DNA of 18,215 bases from the NCBI GenBank assembly GCA_934667175.1, contig CAKULN010000055.1:1-18215 (forward strand), given 5' to 3'. Position numbers and translations under genes: made by a program. The notes under the pieces were generated by a model. The model had not been told where the DNA came from, did not search any database, and saw nothing but the letters and a program-made list of their open reading frames with translations. The DNA comes from an uncultured Bacteroidales bacterium. Lineage in GTDB: Bacteria; Bacteroidota; Bacteroidia; Bacteroidales; UBA932. Below are positions 1-8,517 of the stretch, piece after piece (position 1 is the first letter of the stretch; each line of letters opens with the position of its first letter).

Positions 1-310
1 AGCCAGCCGAAGTTTTACGGTTGGTTCGACATGCTCACCAACCGGGGCGGTCACTGAGCCTGCCGAAGTGACGAGCCAGCCGAAGTTTTACGGTTGGTTC
101 GACATGCTCACCAACCGGGGCGGTCACTGAGCCTGCCGAAGTGACGAGCCTGCCGAAGTTGTACGGTTGGTTCGACAGGCTCACCAACCGAGGCGGTCAC
201 TGAGCTTGCCGAAGTGACAAGCCAGCCGAAGTTGTACGGTTGGTTCGACATGCTCACCAACCGAGGGCGGTCACTGAGCTTGCCGAAGTGATGAGCCTGC
301 CGAAGTGACA
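1..310. repeat. Tandem array of 73-bp units built from two opposed REP-like hairpins
   Basis: Units begin at 1, 74, 147 and 220, with a partial fifth at 294. The period is 73 bp (74 for the fourth unit, which has one extra G). Each unit carries two hairpins. Module B (for example 19-43) has arms GGTTGGT and ACCAACC around TCGACATGCTC. Module A (49-73) has arms GGTCACT and AGTGAC around GAGCCTGCCGA. The loop of module B is the reverse complement of the module A core, so the two lie head to head 5 bp apart. The third unit has the exact core (TCGACAGGCTC). Units differ by a few substitutions, so this is an aging array. It ends 36 bp before the epimerase start. No protein is credible here. The rest of 1-346 is AT-rich leader with no recognisable -7 box. 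Confidence 0.9.
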
Positions 311-346
311 CAATAAACGAAAATTGTAATTAAAAACAGAACTGAG

Positions 347-1375
347 ATGAAAATACTGGTTACCGGAGTTGCCGGCTTTATCGGCTCAAGGCTGATGGCA
401 AGACTTGCCGAAAGGGGGGATGAGGTTGTCGGACTGGACAACATCAATGACTACTACGACGTACGTCTTAAGTACGGCAGGTTAAAGGAAAATGGATTTG
501 AAGGCCCTTTCGAGGAAGGAAACGTGGCTGTGAGCGTGAAATACCCCAACTGCCGTTTCGTGAAGATGTCCATCTGCGACAAGGCCGCGCTGGATGCCCT
601 TTTCGAGAAAGAAAAATTTAAAAGGGTGGTCAATCTCGCCGCGCAAGCCGGAGTGAGATATTCAATCACAAACCCTTACGTCTACCTTGAAAGCAACCTT
701 CACGGATTCCTGAATATTCTTGAGGCATGCCGCAACTTCGGAGTGGAGCATCTGGTCTATGCCTCCTCCAGCTCGATCTACGGACTGAACGAGAAAGTCC
801 CGTTCTCCGAGGATGACAAGGCCGACTGTCCGGTAAGCCTCTACGGTGCCACCAAGAAAGCTAACGAACTGATGGCCCATTCATATTCAAAACTTTACGG
901 ATTCGCCTCCACCGGACTTCGCTTTTTCACGGTCTATGGCCCGTGGGGACGACCTGACATGTCCCCGATGCTTTTCGCCTCGGCCATTGCCAAGGGTGAG
1001 CCTATCAAGGTCTTCAACGGTGGCGACATGATCCGTGACTTCACCTACGTGGATGACATCGTCGAGGGCACCATCCGTGTGATTGACCACACTCCGAAGT
1101 CAGAGGAATGCGCCCACAACGTCCCGGCAAAGGTTTACAACATCGGCTGCTCGCACCCTGTGAAACTGATGGATTTCATCAGCGAGATCGAGCAGGCCTA
1201 CGGTAAGCCGGCCCAGAAGATTTTCCTCCCGATGCAGGCCGGCGATGTCTACCAGACCAACGCCGACACCACCAAACTGGAGACCGAACTCGGCTACAAG
1301 CCCTGCACAACCCTCCACGAAGGCATCCGCCGCTTCATGGAGTGGTACAAGAGTGACCTCAATCCACTGAAGTAA
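347..1375 (+). CDS. NAD-dependent sugar-nucleotide epimerase, UDP-glucuronate 4-epimerase type
   Basis: This 342-residue protein is a short-chain dehydrogenase/reductase of the extended sugar-epimerase type. The N-terminal Rossmann motif is TGVAGFIGS (residues 6-14). The catalytic SSSIYG segment is at 140-146 and the Y-x3-K pair is Tyr166 and Lys170 in YGATKK. The segment RFFTVYGPWGRPDM (192-205) is characteristic of UDP-glucuronate 4-epimerases (CapI/LpsL group), which interconvert UDP-GlcA and UDP-GalA in the cytoplasm using tightly bound NAD. Length is normal for the family. It starts at ATG 347, just after the hairpin array, and leads a + strand run with two glycosyltransferases, consistent with supplying an acidic sugar donor to a surface polysaccharide. 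Substrate is inferred from family; a related UDP-hexose 4-epimerase role is possible but less likely. Confidence 0.88.
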   Translation: MKILVTGVAGFIGSRLMARLAERGDEVVGLDNINDYYDVRLKYGRLKENGFEGPFEEGNVAVSVKYPNCRFVKMSICDKAALDALFEKEKFKRVVNLAAQAGVRYSITNPYVYLESNLHGFLNILEACRNFGVEHLVYASSSSIYGLNEKVPFSEDDKADCPVSLYGATKKANELMAHSYSKLYGFASTGLRFFTVYGPWGRPDMSPMLFASAIAKGEPIKVFNGGDMIRDFTYVDDIVEGTIRVIDHTPKSEECAHNVPAKVYNIGCSHPVKLMDFISEIEQAYGKPAQKIFLPMQAGDVYQTNADTTKLETELGYKPCTTLHEGIRRFMEWYKSDLNPLK

Positions 1376-1399
1376 ACTGCATGAAGTCCATGACGCCGG

Positions 1400-2611
1400 A
1401 TGAGGAGAGTCGCTGTAATATTCGAGGAGAACATCTTCGACCGTAAAGGGTCGTTTAATGCCAAATGCGCACGAATTAAGCACTTGGCCGAACTGACTGG
1501 ATGGCAAATTGATGCTTTTTGCATCCAACTTTACCAAGATGCGTTCGTCAGTTCGCTCCTTGGCCGCAGGTCTCTTGACATTCCAGGAGATGGGGAAATC
1601 TCCGAGAAGGCTCTTCGCAAGAGGAAATCCGTGCTCCTTAACGGGGTGAGACTGAACCTCATCTGGAAGAATTACTCGATTTTGGACCACTTCCTGTTTT
1701 ACAAATTAGGCTTGCGTCCAGTCTGTTACCCACGTTTCCTGAAAAAGTATGTGAGTCTTCTTAAGGGATACGATGTCATCGCTGCACATTCTTTTGTCGG
1801 GGGATTTATCGCAAAGGAGGCGCAGAGAAAGTTCGGGATTCCGTTCTACATCACATGGCACGGTTCAGACATCCACACGGCTCCTTTCAAACACCCTCAG
1901 ATCAAAGATCTTACAGCAGAACTTCTCTGCGACGCGAAGATCAACTGCTTTGTCAGCCGCAATCTAATGGATGTGTCGGACCGGATCGGGCCAGGAAACA
2001 AAACGGTTCTTTACAACGGCTGTGACGAGCGCTTCGTCCGCTACCCGGAAGACAGGCGTTTGGCATTGAGGCGAGAGTTCGGGGTGCAAGGAAAAAAGGT
2101 AGTGACCTATGCGGGCAACCTTCTTCCTGTCAAAAACCCTGAAAGCCTTCCGGGAATATTCCATGAGGTTCGCAGGCTTTATCAAGGAGATATCGAGTTC
2201 TGGGTGGTCGGTGACGGTCGGTTAAGGTCAACGATTGAGGCTGAGATTAATGCTGACAGCACTTTGGCATGCCGCTTTTTGGGGAATATGCCTCCGGAGA
2301 GGATGCCGGAGATATTCAATTGCACCGATGTCCTTGTGCTACCAAGCAAGAATGAGGGACTTGGAATGGTGCTGGTTGAGGCGGTCAGATGCGGTGCGGA
2401 TGCCGTGGCTTCACGTGTCGGGGGCATACCTGAGGTTATAGGAACGGAAAACACAGTCCCGTTGGGCGGGAATTTTACAATATGTGTGGCGGATTTGATC
2501 GTCAAGGGGTTGAATGGAAAGTTGCATAGACCTTCCGTCGATTTGTTTGATTGGAATCTGACCGCGGAAAAAGAGAGGCGATTGATCGATAAAATGCTGT
2601 CAAATGGCTGA
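1400..2611 (+). CDS. Glycosyltransferase family 4 (GT-B fold)
   Basis: A 403-residue cytosolic or membrane-peripheral glycosyltransferase of the GT4 / glycosyl transferase group 1 type. The N-terminal half has WHGSDIH (residues 153-159), a typical acceptor-domain segment. The C-terminal donor domain runs from about 234 (VVTYAGNLLPVKNPE), with VVGDGRL near 269-275 and the E-x7-E motif EGLGMVLVEA at 319-328, followed by SRVGGIPEVIG (338-348). These are the nucleotide-sugar binding signatures of retaining GT4 enzymes. The start ATG at 1400 lies 24 bp after the epimerase stop. The 3' end overlaps the next glycosyltransferase by 8 bp, indicating translational coupling. Donor and acceptor sugars cannot be deduced from sequence. 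Confidence 0.88.
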   Translation: MRRVAVIFEENIFDRKGSFNAKCARIKHLAELTGWQIDAFCIQLYQDAFVSSLLGRRSLDIPGDGEISEKALRKRKSVLLNGVRLNLIWKNYSILDHFLFYKLGLRPVCYPRFLKKYVSLLKGYDVIAAHSFVGGFIAKEAQRKFGIPFYITWHGSDIHTAPFKHPQIKDLTAELLCDAKINCFVSRNLMDVSDRIGPGNKTVLYNGCDERFVRYPEDRRLALRREFGVQGKKVVTYAGNLLPVKNPESLPGIFHEVRRLYQGDIEFWVVGDGRLRSTIEAEINADSTLACRFLGNMPPERMPEIFNCTDVLVLPSKNEGLGMVLVEAVRCGADAVASRVGGIPEVIGTENTVPLGGNFTICVADLIVKGLNGKLHRPSVDLFDWNLTAEKERRLIDKMLSNG

Positions 2612-3560
2612 GATTTCTGTTGTTTGTCCGGTGTTCAACGCGGAAAAATACCTTCACAGATGCGTGGACAGTGTCCTGTCCCAATCTTTCCGTGATTTCG
2701 AGTTGCTGATGGTGGACGATGGCAGTGAGGATGCCGGCGGACGGGTTTGTGACGAATATGCCCAAGCCGACACCAGGGTCAAGGTTATCCACAAAACGAA
2801 CGGAGGTGTTTCATCCGCGCGTCAGGCAGGAATGGATGCCGCCACAGGCAAGTACTTCATCCACATCGATCCGGATGACTGGATCGACCCGGATTTGCTT
2901 GGCAGGATGCATGACACGGCTGTAAGTGAGAACGCCGATGTTGTTTGCTGTGACATGCTTGCCGTTTTCAGCAACGCCTCTGTTCTTCTCCGGCAATGTC
3001 ACCTTGGCTACTCCCAGAGACGTATAGCTGAGGCGGTCGCAAGCGGAGAGATGTCTCATTCTTTGTGTAACAAATTGATCCTCCGCTCTGTCTACGATAG
3101 TTACGGATTGTTTTTCCCACCGGAGGTTTCAACCGGAGAGGATGCCGTCGTGTGTGACACAATGTTCATCAAAGGAGTCAAGTGTGCGTTCTGCGAGGGG
3201 GTCTACTATCACTATGACCGTGTGAGCGGTCAGAATTCTCTGACAAGGACAAACTTTGAGAAGAGTCTGGATTCGATCAAACGTTGTGTAGGTTTGTTGG
3301 AACATGTGGATGGTGACAAAAAGATCAGAGCCCTGTCTGTCCGCAAGATGAAGGACATGGCGAAGATGAAGGCGTTCTATTTCTTGCCTTTCAAGGAATT
3401 CAGGGATTTGTACAAGGAGATCAATCTTGATTATTTTTTCAGGAATATTCTAAAAGTCAGGAAACGTGAGGCTTATGTAGCCTTGGCCTTGCTTGTTCAC
3501 AGCAACAAGGCCGCGTTCGCTCTTTTCAGAAAACTGAAATCTGTCGGTGGCAGGACATGA
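2604..3560 (+). CDS. Glycosyltransferase family 2 (GT-A fold)
   Basis: A 318-residue GT2 enzyme. It opens with the family N-terminus ISVVCPVFNAEKYLHRCVDS (residues 4-23). VDDGSED is at 37-43, NGGVSSARQAG at 66-76 and the metal-binding DxD-like segment DPDDW at 89-93. There is no long transmembrane segment, so it is a soluble or peripheral polysaccharide-assembly transferase rather than a synthase. The ATG overlaps the preceding GT4 gene by 8 bp. It is the last gene of the + strand run and stops only 6 bp short of the stop codon of the converging operon. Sugar specificity is unknown. Confidence 0.88.
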   Translation: MAEISVVCPVFNAEKYLHRCVDSVLSQSFRDFELLMVDDGSEDAGGRVCDEYAQADTRVKVIHKTNGGVSSARQAGMDAATGKYFIHIDPDDWIDPDLLGRMHDTAVSENADVVCCDMLAVFSNASVLLRQCHLGYSQRRIAEAVASGEMSHSLCNKLILRSVYDSYGLFFPPEVSTGEDAVVCDTMFIKGVKCAFCEGVYYHYDRVSGQNSLTRTNFEKSLDSIKRCVGLLEHVDGDKKIRALSVRKMKDMAKMKAFYFLPFKEFRDLYKEINLDYFFRNILKVRKREAYVALALLVHSNKAAFALFRKLKSVGGRT

Positions 3561-3566
3561 TCCAGC

Positions 3567-4850
3567 CTATCTGAGGGCTGAGCGGAATGTGTCGAAGATG
3601 TTTTGCGAGACTTCCCCTGTTCCCGGGGTTTTAAGTTCCCGTTCGTAGTAATCCTCCCTCATAGGCTTCATGGGGTCTTTCCCTTCCAGAATCACCTCAT
3701 TTATGAACTGTTCAATGTCTTGAATGGTTTCTCCTGTGTAGTGTAATTCCATGCTTTTTCTTGCGTCCATGTTCATTGTCTCCATGAGCTTTTCCTTCTC
3801 ACCAGTGACGAACATAATCGGTTTTCGTGTGAAGAGGTATTCTATCATGAAAGAGCAACAGTCGTGTATCATCGCGTCGGATGACAGGAACAAGTCATAG
3901 TATTCACCATCGACAAACGAAGTGTTAGGCATGGTTCTCCATTTGTCGAAATAGTTGTCCGTTCTGGTTTTTCCCCATTCTTCCAGTTCGTACAGCTTTC
4001 GCATCAGCCGAGGGTGTGGCTTGAACGCGAACTGAATTCTGTCTGAGTACTTTTGAGCCAATCCGACCATTCCGTCAGCTATTTCCAAAAAATTGGAATA
4101 GTCCAGAAGGTCATTCTTCAGGATGGAGTGATGTGGCGCCCAGATGATCCTTCTCATGCTTCCGTTTTGTGGCTTCCAGTCCTTTTCCGAATATTTCCGC
4201 GTACCCGTCAGATAGTCGGCGGAAGTGTACCCACTGACCACGATGTTATCCCGCCTTGTCGTCAGGTAGCGGGCTTCGTGCTTTTTGGACTGCCTTGTCG
4301 GATAGAACATTTTCCAGCAGATGTTCTTGTAGAACAGATTCCTGAGGCTTGGCAGATCGTTGATGGCGATGCAGTACGGAATGTATGCGAAAAGGCAGTC
4401 ATGGAAGTAGTCCATAACCTTGTATTCCTCTCTTTCGACATTGTACGGCTGGGCGTAGAGCAGGATGTCCGGCTTGAACGCCTTGAGATCGAAGTACTTT
4501 CCGTAAGAGACGTCGTAGCCCTCGATGAAAGGGAATCCTTTGGACTTGAAATAATCCCTCATCTCATTCTGGACGTATTCCTTATAGTCCTGGGAGTCAT
4601 GCTTGTAGATGAACGAGACTATGTAAGGGTCGAAACGTTCACTGTCCAGAAACAGCTTGAAAAGGTCATCGTTCTTCCACATCCCTATGTTGATGACGAA
4701 AAAAACGACCTTGATCCGTTCTTTTTTGAAAACTCTGTCCTCGATTTCCTGAATCCTCCTGTCATAGGCTTTGATTCGAGGCGTTTTCAGAAGTTCTGTC
4801 AGGGAATCAAGGAAGTTGTAGTATTTGCGTTTCAGGAAACTCTTGATCAT
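3567..4850 (-). CDS. CDP-glycerol glycerophosphotransferase-like (TagB/TagF family) protein, candidate phosphonate transferase
   Basis: A 427-residue protein resembling the catalytic domain of CDP-glycerol:poly(glycerophosphate) glycerophosphotransferases, GT-B-like enzymes that move a phospho-alcohol from a CDP donor to a membrane-linked acceptor. Recognisable segments are WAPHHSI (residues 237-243), FKPHPRL (276-282) and SSDAMIHDCCSFMIEYL (323-339) followed by RKPIMFV (342-348), corresponding to the conserved His and Asp-x-Ser regions of the family. Its start overlaps the flippase stop by 4 bp (ATGA), so it is the last gene of the aminoethylphosphonate operon. Known family members use CDP-linked donors. 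The locus makes a CMP-linked phosphonate, so the natural inference is that this enzyme attaches AEP or a derivative to the glycan. That role is inferred; a glycerol- or ribitol-phosphate transferase is the alternative. Confidence 0.78.
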   Translation of the reverse strand: MIKSFLKRKYYNFLDSLTELLKTPRIKAYDRRIQEIEDRVFKKERIKVVFFVINIGMWKNDDLFKLFLDSERFDPYIVSFIYKHDSQDYKEYVQNEMRDYFKSKGFPFIEGYDVSYGKYFDLKAFKPDILLYAQPYNVEREEYKVMDYFHDCLFAYIPYCIAINDLPSLRNLFYKNICWKMFYPTRQSKKHEARYLTTRRDNIVVSGYTSADYLTGTRKYSEKDWKPQNGSMRRIIWAPHHSILKNDLLDYSNFLEIADGMVGLAQKYSDRIQFAFKPHPRLMRKLYELEEWGKTRTDNYFDKWRTMPNTSFVDGEYYDLFLSSDAMIHDCCSFMIEYLFTRKPIMFVTGEKEKLMETMNMDARKSMELHYTGETIQDIEQFINEVILEGKDPMKPMREDYYERELKTPGTGEVSQNIFDTFRSALR

Positions 4851-6286
4851 TTCAGTATCTGCTTGATTATGGATGTCATTTCCGCGAAGGCGGAAAGTCT
4901 GAAGATTTTTGCGAGGCTAAGGTAGGCGGCCATGCATATTGCTGTGGACAAGGCGATCAGGGCGACAGGTGGCAGTTCCATCATGCAGATAGACAAGGCC
5001 AAGACCAGGACAAGCAGGGACAGCGACAGATAGGGGAGTGTCTGGAGGAACTGCTCCTTGAATCCGTAGCCAAGCAGGCGCTTTGTGTAGTAGGTGTTGC
5101 AGAAGAAGGCTATGAAGTTGTAGATCGCGGCACCGACGCAGATCCCGATGATCCCCATGAAGCACGAGATGAACAGTATCGTGAATGCGATGGTCTTCTT
5201 GAATATTTCCAGTTTCAGCACAAGGTCGGACCGCCCTTTGACATAGAGCAGGTTCAGATTGATCTTTGTCAGGCAGTCGTAAATCCAGCCGAAGCATAGA
5301 ATCTGAAGGTATGGAACACACTCCAACCATTTGTCGGTGACCAGAAACCGGATCAAAGGTTCGGCTATCCCGGCCAGAAGCATCATCAGAGGGAATATGG
5401 CGAAAGCTGAGACGGAAAGGAACCGTTTGTAGGCATCCAACAGCACGGCATTGTCATCTTGGACTTTGGAAAGCACCGGGAATGAGACATTGTACAGGAC
5501 TCCCGACAGGGAGGAGCCGGCCATGGTAGCGAATTTGTTGGCGGTTGTGTACTGTCCAAGGTCCGCAGGGGTGAACTTCTTGCCGATGATCAGGCTTCGG
5601 ATGTTGGTGTAGATGCTTGAAATCAGCGAGGCCAGCACGAGCTTCGACCCGAAGGAAAAGAGTTCTTTGAATATCCTCCCGGAGAAGACCAGCGACGGAA
5701 TCCACCTCACGCAGAAAACAGTCAGCAAGAGTTTGAACAGCGCGATACTGACCGATTGAGCCACGAGGGCCCACACACCGAATCCTGAATATGCCATCAC
5801 GATCCCGGTGACTCCGGAAAGGAGCGCGCTCACGACATTGATCTTGGACTGGGTCTTGAAATCAATGCGCTTGGTAAGCTGGACCGTGTTGGTGGCTGAC
5901 AAAGCTCCTATGATGAGGCTGACGGAACTGACCCTCGCGATGTCCTTGAGCAGCGGCTGTCCGTAGAAATCCGCGATGAGGGGGGCAGACACGAAAAGAA
6001 TCCCGTAGCAGACGAGGCTGATTCCGACATTGATGTAGAAGACAGTCGAATATGTCGTGTTGTCGCAGTCTTTCTTCTGGATCAATGCGGATGAGAACCC
6101 GCCGTCGATGAAGACCTGGCTGATGGCGAGGAAGATCGCGAGCATCCCGATCATCCCGTAGTCATCCGGGGAAAGCAGCCTGGCGAGCACGATGCTGACG
6201 AGGAACTGGATTCCCTGCACGGAGAACTGCCCCGTGAGGCTCCACAGGACTCCCGAGACGGTCTTCTTCTTCAGGTCTGAACTCAT
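4847..6286 (-). CDS. wzx: Polysaccharide flippase, Wzx/WzxC type (MOP superfamily)
   Basis: A 479-residue integral membrane protein with about 12-14 hydrophobic segments spread over the whole length. The amphipathic N-terminus (LKKKTVSGVLWSLTGQFSVQ) runs into segments rich in LARLLSPDDYGMIGM (residues about 34-48), typical of the polysaccharide transporter (PST) branch of the MOP exporters. The role is to flip lipid-linked oligosaccharide from the cytoplasmic to the periplasmic side of the inner membrane. It starts 6 bp after the opine dehydrogenase stop and overlaps the TagF-like gene by 4 bp. The product translocated presumably carries the phosphonate made by the upstream genes. No Wzy polymerase is recognisable in the window, so polymerisation, if any, is encoded elsewhere. 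Confidence 0.9.
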   Translation of the reverse strand: MSSDLKKKTVSGVLWSLTGQFSVQGIQFLVSIVLARLLSPDDYGMIGMLAIFLAISQVFIDGGFSSALIQKKDCDNTTYSTVFYINVGISLVCYGILFVSAPLIADFYGQPLLKDIARVSSVSLIIGALSATNTVQLTKRIDFKTQSKINVVSALLSGVTGIVMAYSGFGVWALVAQSVSIALFKLLLTVFCVRWIPSLVFSGRIFKELFSFGSKLVLASLISSIYTNIRSLIIGKKFTPADLGQYTTANKFATMAGSSLSGVLYNVSFPVLSKVQDDNAVLLDAYKRFLSVSAFAIFPLMMLLAGIAEPLIRFLVTDKWLECVPYLQILCFGWIYDCLTKINLNLLYVKGRSDLVLKLEIFKKTIAFTILFISCFMGIIGICVGAAIYNFIAFFCNTYYTKRLLGYGFKEQFLQTLPYLSLSLLVLVLALSICMMELPPVALIALSTAICMAAYLSLAKIFRLSAFAEMTSIIKQILK

Positions 6287-6292
6287 TTGTCT

Positions 6293-7369
6293 CTAAATGT
6301 ACTTGGCCACGGATTCGCCTATGTCCTTGCCATCCAGTTTGCCGCAGGAGAGATATTCCTTTCCCATCTTTTCCTGTGCCCAAAGGATGATTCTGTCGAT
6401 GGTGGGGGTCTTGATGCCGAGGTGAAGCGCGTACGACTTGGTGATCAGCATCCCGAACGGGATGTCCTCCGTGAGATATCGGTTCGAGTAGTCCGGAATA
6501 TAGCCGCCGCCTTCCGCTTTCAGCATCGGGACGGGAATCCCCTTGAGAGACGGGATGCTTGTGATCTTTCGTGTCATGGATTCCGCGTCATGGCTTTCGT
6601 AGTGCTCAAGGGCTGTCGGGATGGCCTCTTGAGGAATGTCCAGCGCCTCCCTGATCCGCTGGAACTCATTGTCGCATGCGATGTAGGTCTCGGAACTGAA
6701 ATTGTCCCAGTCTTCGTAGAACATAGGAATGTGATCAAAGTTCTCATGATCATGGAACAGGGCGTACATCCTGCTTGGATGAAGCAGAGGATTGCTGTTG
6801 GTGAGCGTGACCTCGAGATGACTGTCCAGAAGACTGACATGGACTCCGAATATGCTTTCCATCATGCCACGGAATCCATTCCTGTCCTCCACGCCGAGGG
6901 TCGCGATATGGCATTCCGGACGGAACCCGGTCAGATGAGCCTTACGGCCATATTCCTGGATTCTTGCTATGTAAGGTACTCTTTGGAATCCGAAAAGCGG
7001 CGTGCCCTCAGGCAGGATCTTTTCCGCCATGGGGAAAAAACCCGAGCTGCAGAAAATGGATCCTACGGTTGCCTTGGGCGACAGGAACGGCGCGATGAGG
7101 TTGAGCTCCTGCGCTATGGCGAAGCCGGGAAGGCACAGCAGCACGATGTCCGCGTCAGCGACAGCGACGGCCGGTGAATCAGTGACCATATTCATGCGGC
7201 CTTTCTCGCACTTGCCGTCGGGTGTCTCGATGAGCAGTGTGTTGTCTTGGAACCTGTCTGGATGTCTGGTCAGCAGGCGGACGTCCAGATCCCCTCGGGA
7301 GGCAAGGTGTCCCGCCGTGACGTGGCCGAGGTTACCGCCTCCGCAGATGCATAAAATAGTGTTACTCAT
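6293..7369 (-). CDS. Octopine/nopaline (opine) dehydrogenase family protein
   Basis: A 358-residue two-domain dehydrogenase. The N-terminal Rossmann domain opens with ICGGGNLGH (residues 8-16), the GxGNxGH variant used by opine dehydrogenases. The C-terminal alpha-helical domain begins near residue 185 and contains TNSNPLLHPSRM (190-201), where His197 matches the catalytic histidine of octopine and N-(carboxyethyl)norvaline dehydrogenases. The family reductively condenses the amino group of one compound with a 2-oxo acid using NAD(P)H. The start overlaps the AEP transaminase by 8 bp and the stop lies 6 bp before the flippase, so it is embedded in the phosphonate operon. The best inference is that it N-alkylates AEP, or an amino group of the same glycan, with pyruvate or another keto acid. 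Substrate is not determined; family assignment is firm. Confidence 0.85.
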   Translation of the reverse strand: MSNTILCICGGGNLGHVTAGHLASRGDLDVRLLTRHPDRFQDNTLLIETPDGKCEKGRMNMVTDSPAVAVADADIVLLCLPGFAIAQELNLIAPFLSPKATVGSIFCSSGFFPMAEKILPEGTPLFGFQRVPYIARIQEYGRKAHLTGFRPECHIATLGVEDRNGFRGMMESIFGVHVSLLDSHLEVTLTNSNPLLHPSRMYALFHDHENFDHIPMFYEDWDNFSSETYIACDNEFQRIREALDIPQEAIPTALEHYESHDAESMTRKITSIPSLKGIPVPMLKAEGGGYIPDYSNRYLTEDIPFGMLITKSYALHLGIKTPTIDRIILWAQEKMGKEYLSCGKLDGKDIGESVAKYI

Positions 7370-8492
7370 GTCTTACTCCAAGTTTGTCCAAGGCTTCTGT
7401 GAACACAGCGAAGAAGTCCTTGATGTCATCCTCGTCAATGGCTCCGAGCGAGCAGAGCCGGAATGTGTCGCTTGTCGAAATCTTGCCGGGGTAGATCGTG
7501 AAGCCACGCTCGTAGCAGTAGTCGTGGACCTTGCCGAAATCCCAGTCCGGATCCTCAGGATAAAGCACCGAGACGACAAGACCAGACTGAATCTCTGGCC
7601 TTATCGCCTCTTTCAGACCGAGTTTCCTCAGGCCTTCATGGATGGCCCTGTTTATGCGCAGATGACGTTCGTATTTTGGCGACTCGCCCTCGGCGTAATA
7701 TTCCTTCAACCCCTGAAGGGCTGCGTAGACAGTCTGCACAGGAGGGGTGAAACGCATCTCCCCGTTTTTCTCGAAGCCGGCATATTGCTGGTATAGATTG
7801 CAGTAGAACGAGCGCACCGGGTAGTCTTTTGATTTGATGACCTCGGTTGTCCTGCCGATGACGAATGAAAGCCCTGTCATCGCCATGATGCCTTTCTGGG
7901 CCGATGCCATGCAGAAGTCGATGTTGTCCCGCTCCACATCTATCGGAATCATTCCTAGCGAGGATGTGGTGTCGGCCACCATGATGGCCCCATGCCTGTG
8001 CGCCGCAGCCCCGATCTCGCGGATCGGGTTCAGCACACCGGTTCCGGTCTCGTGGTGGCAACAGTAGACCACCGCTATGTCCGGATTGGTCTCCAATGTG
8101 TCTTCAATGGCCTTGAGGTCAGGAATGTCATAGACGGAGGATTTCAGGTCGATGTGTGGCAGACCGTAACACTGGCAGACCTCGGCCGCCCTTGAGCTGT
8201 AGGCTCCGTTGTCCACGATGAGCATCTTCTTGCCATCTGGCAGCAAGGAATTGACACAGACGTCGATGCAGATCGTCCCCGAACCGCAGAACAGCACGCT
8301 TGTGTACTCTTGGGGATCAGCGTGAACCACTCCGAGGATGTCCTTGCGGAACTGTGCCATCTTTTCAGCGAACTCTTTCTCTCTCGGGCAAATGTCCGGG
8401 ACGATCTGAGCCATCTTCACGGTGTCGGTTGTCGTGGCCGGGCCGGGATTCAGCAGAACGTTGCGCCTTATGTTTAATCTCTCTGTGTTCAT
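7362..8492 (-). CDS. phnW: 2-aminoethylphosphonate:pyruvate aminotransferase
   Basis: A 376-residue class V PLP aminotransferase. LLNPGPATTT (residues 13-22) is the phosphonate-aminotransferase N-terminal signature. VADTTSSLG supplies Asp174, and the PLP lysine is Lys200 in SAQKG. The family interconverts phosphonoacetaldehyde plus alanine with AEP plus pyruvate. Here, directly behind PEP mutase and phosphonopyruvate decarboxylase, it must run toward AEP synthesis, not degradation. The open frame extends upstream to 8633, inside the decarboxylase gene. I chose ATG 8492 because homologous sequence begins there and the extension resembles no family member. The spacing is then 25 bp from the decarboxylase. 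Its pyruvate product could also feed the next gene, the opine dehydrogenase. Biosynthetic copies are also called aepZ. Confidence 0.92.
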   Translation of the reverse strand: MNTERLNIRRNVLLNPGPATTTDTVKMAQIVPDICPREKEFAEKMAQFRKDILGVVHADPQEYTSVLFCGSGTICIDVCVNSLLPDGKKMLIVDNGAYSSRAAEVCQCYGLPHIDLKSSVYDIPDLKAIEDTLETNPDIAVVYCCHHETGTGVLNPIREIGAAAHRHGAIMVADTTSSLGMIPIDVERDNIDFCMASAQKGIMAMTGLSFVIGRTTEVIKSKDYPVRSFYCNLYQQYAGFEKNGEMRFTPPVQTVYAALQGLKEYYAEGESPKYERHLRINRAIHEGLRKLGLKEAIRPEIQSGLVVSVLYPEDPDWDFGKVHDYCYERGFTIYPGKISTSDTFRLCSLGAIDEDDIKDFFAVFTEALDKLGVRHE

Positions 8493-8517
8493 TTTTCGTT
8501 TGCCTTTATGTTTTGCT

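Noticed and set aside
1..310. CRISPR array
   Set aside because: The repeats are contiguous 73-bp units with no unique spacers, and each unit is a pair of hairpins of the family also found at 12721-12900.
108..311. 67-residue open frame on the - strand across the tandem array
   Set aside because: It is a translation of the repeat units, with repeating LRQARHFGKLSDRP-like peptides, and has no independent coding signal.
4053..4925. 290-residue open frame on the + strand
   Set aside because: It is antisense to the TagF-like gene, which has clear family motifs and operon overlap.
6287..7177. 296-residue open frame on the + strand
   Set aside because: It is antisense to the opine dehydrogenase gene and its sequence resembles no known protein.
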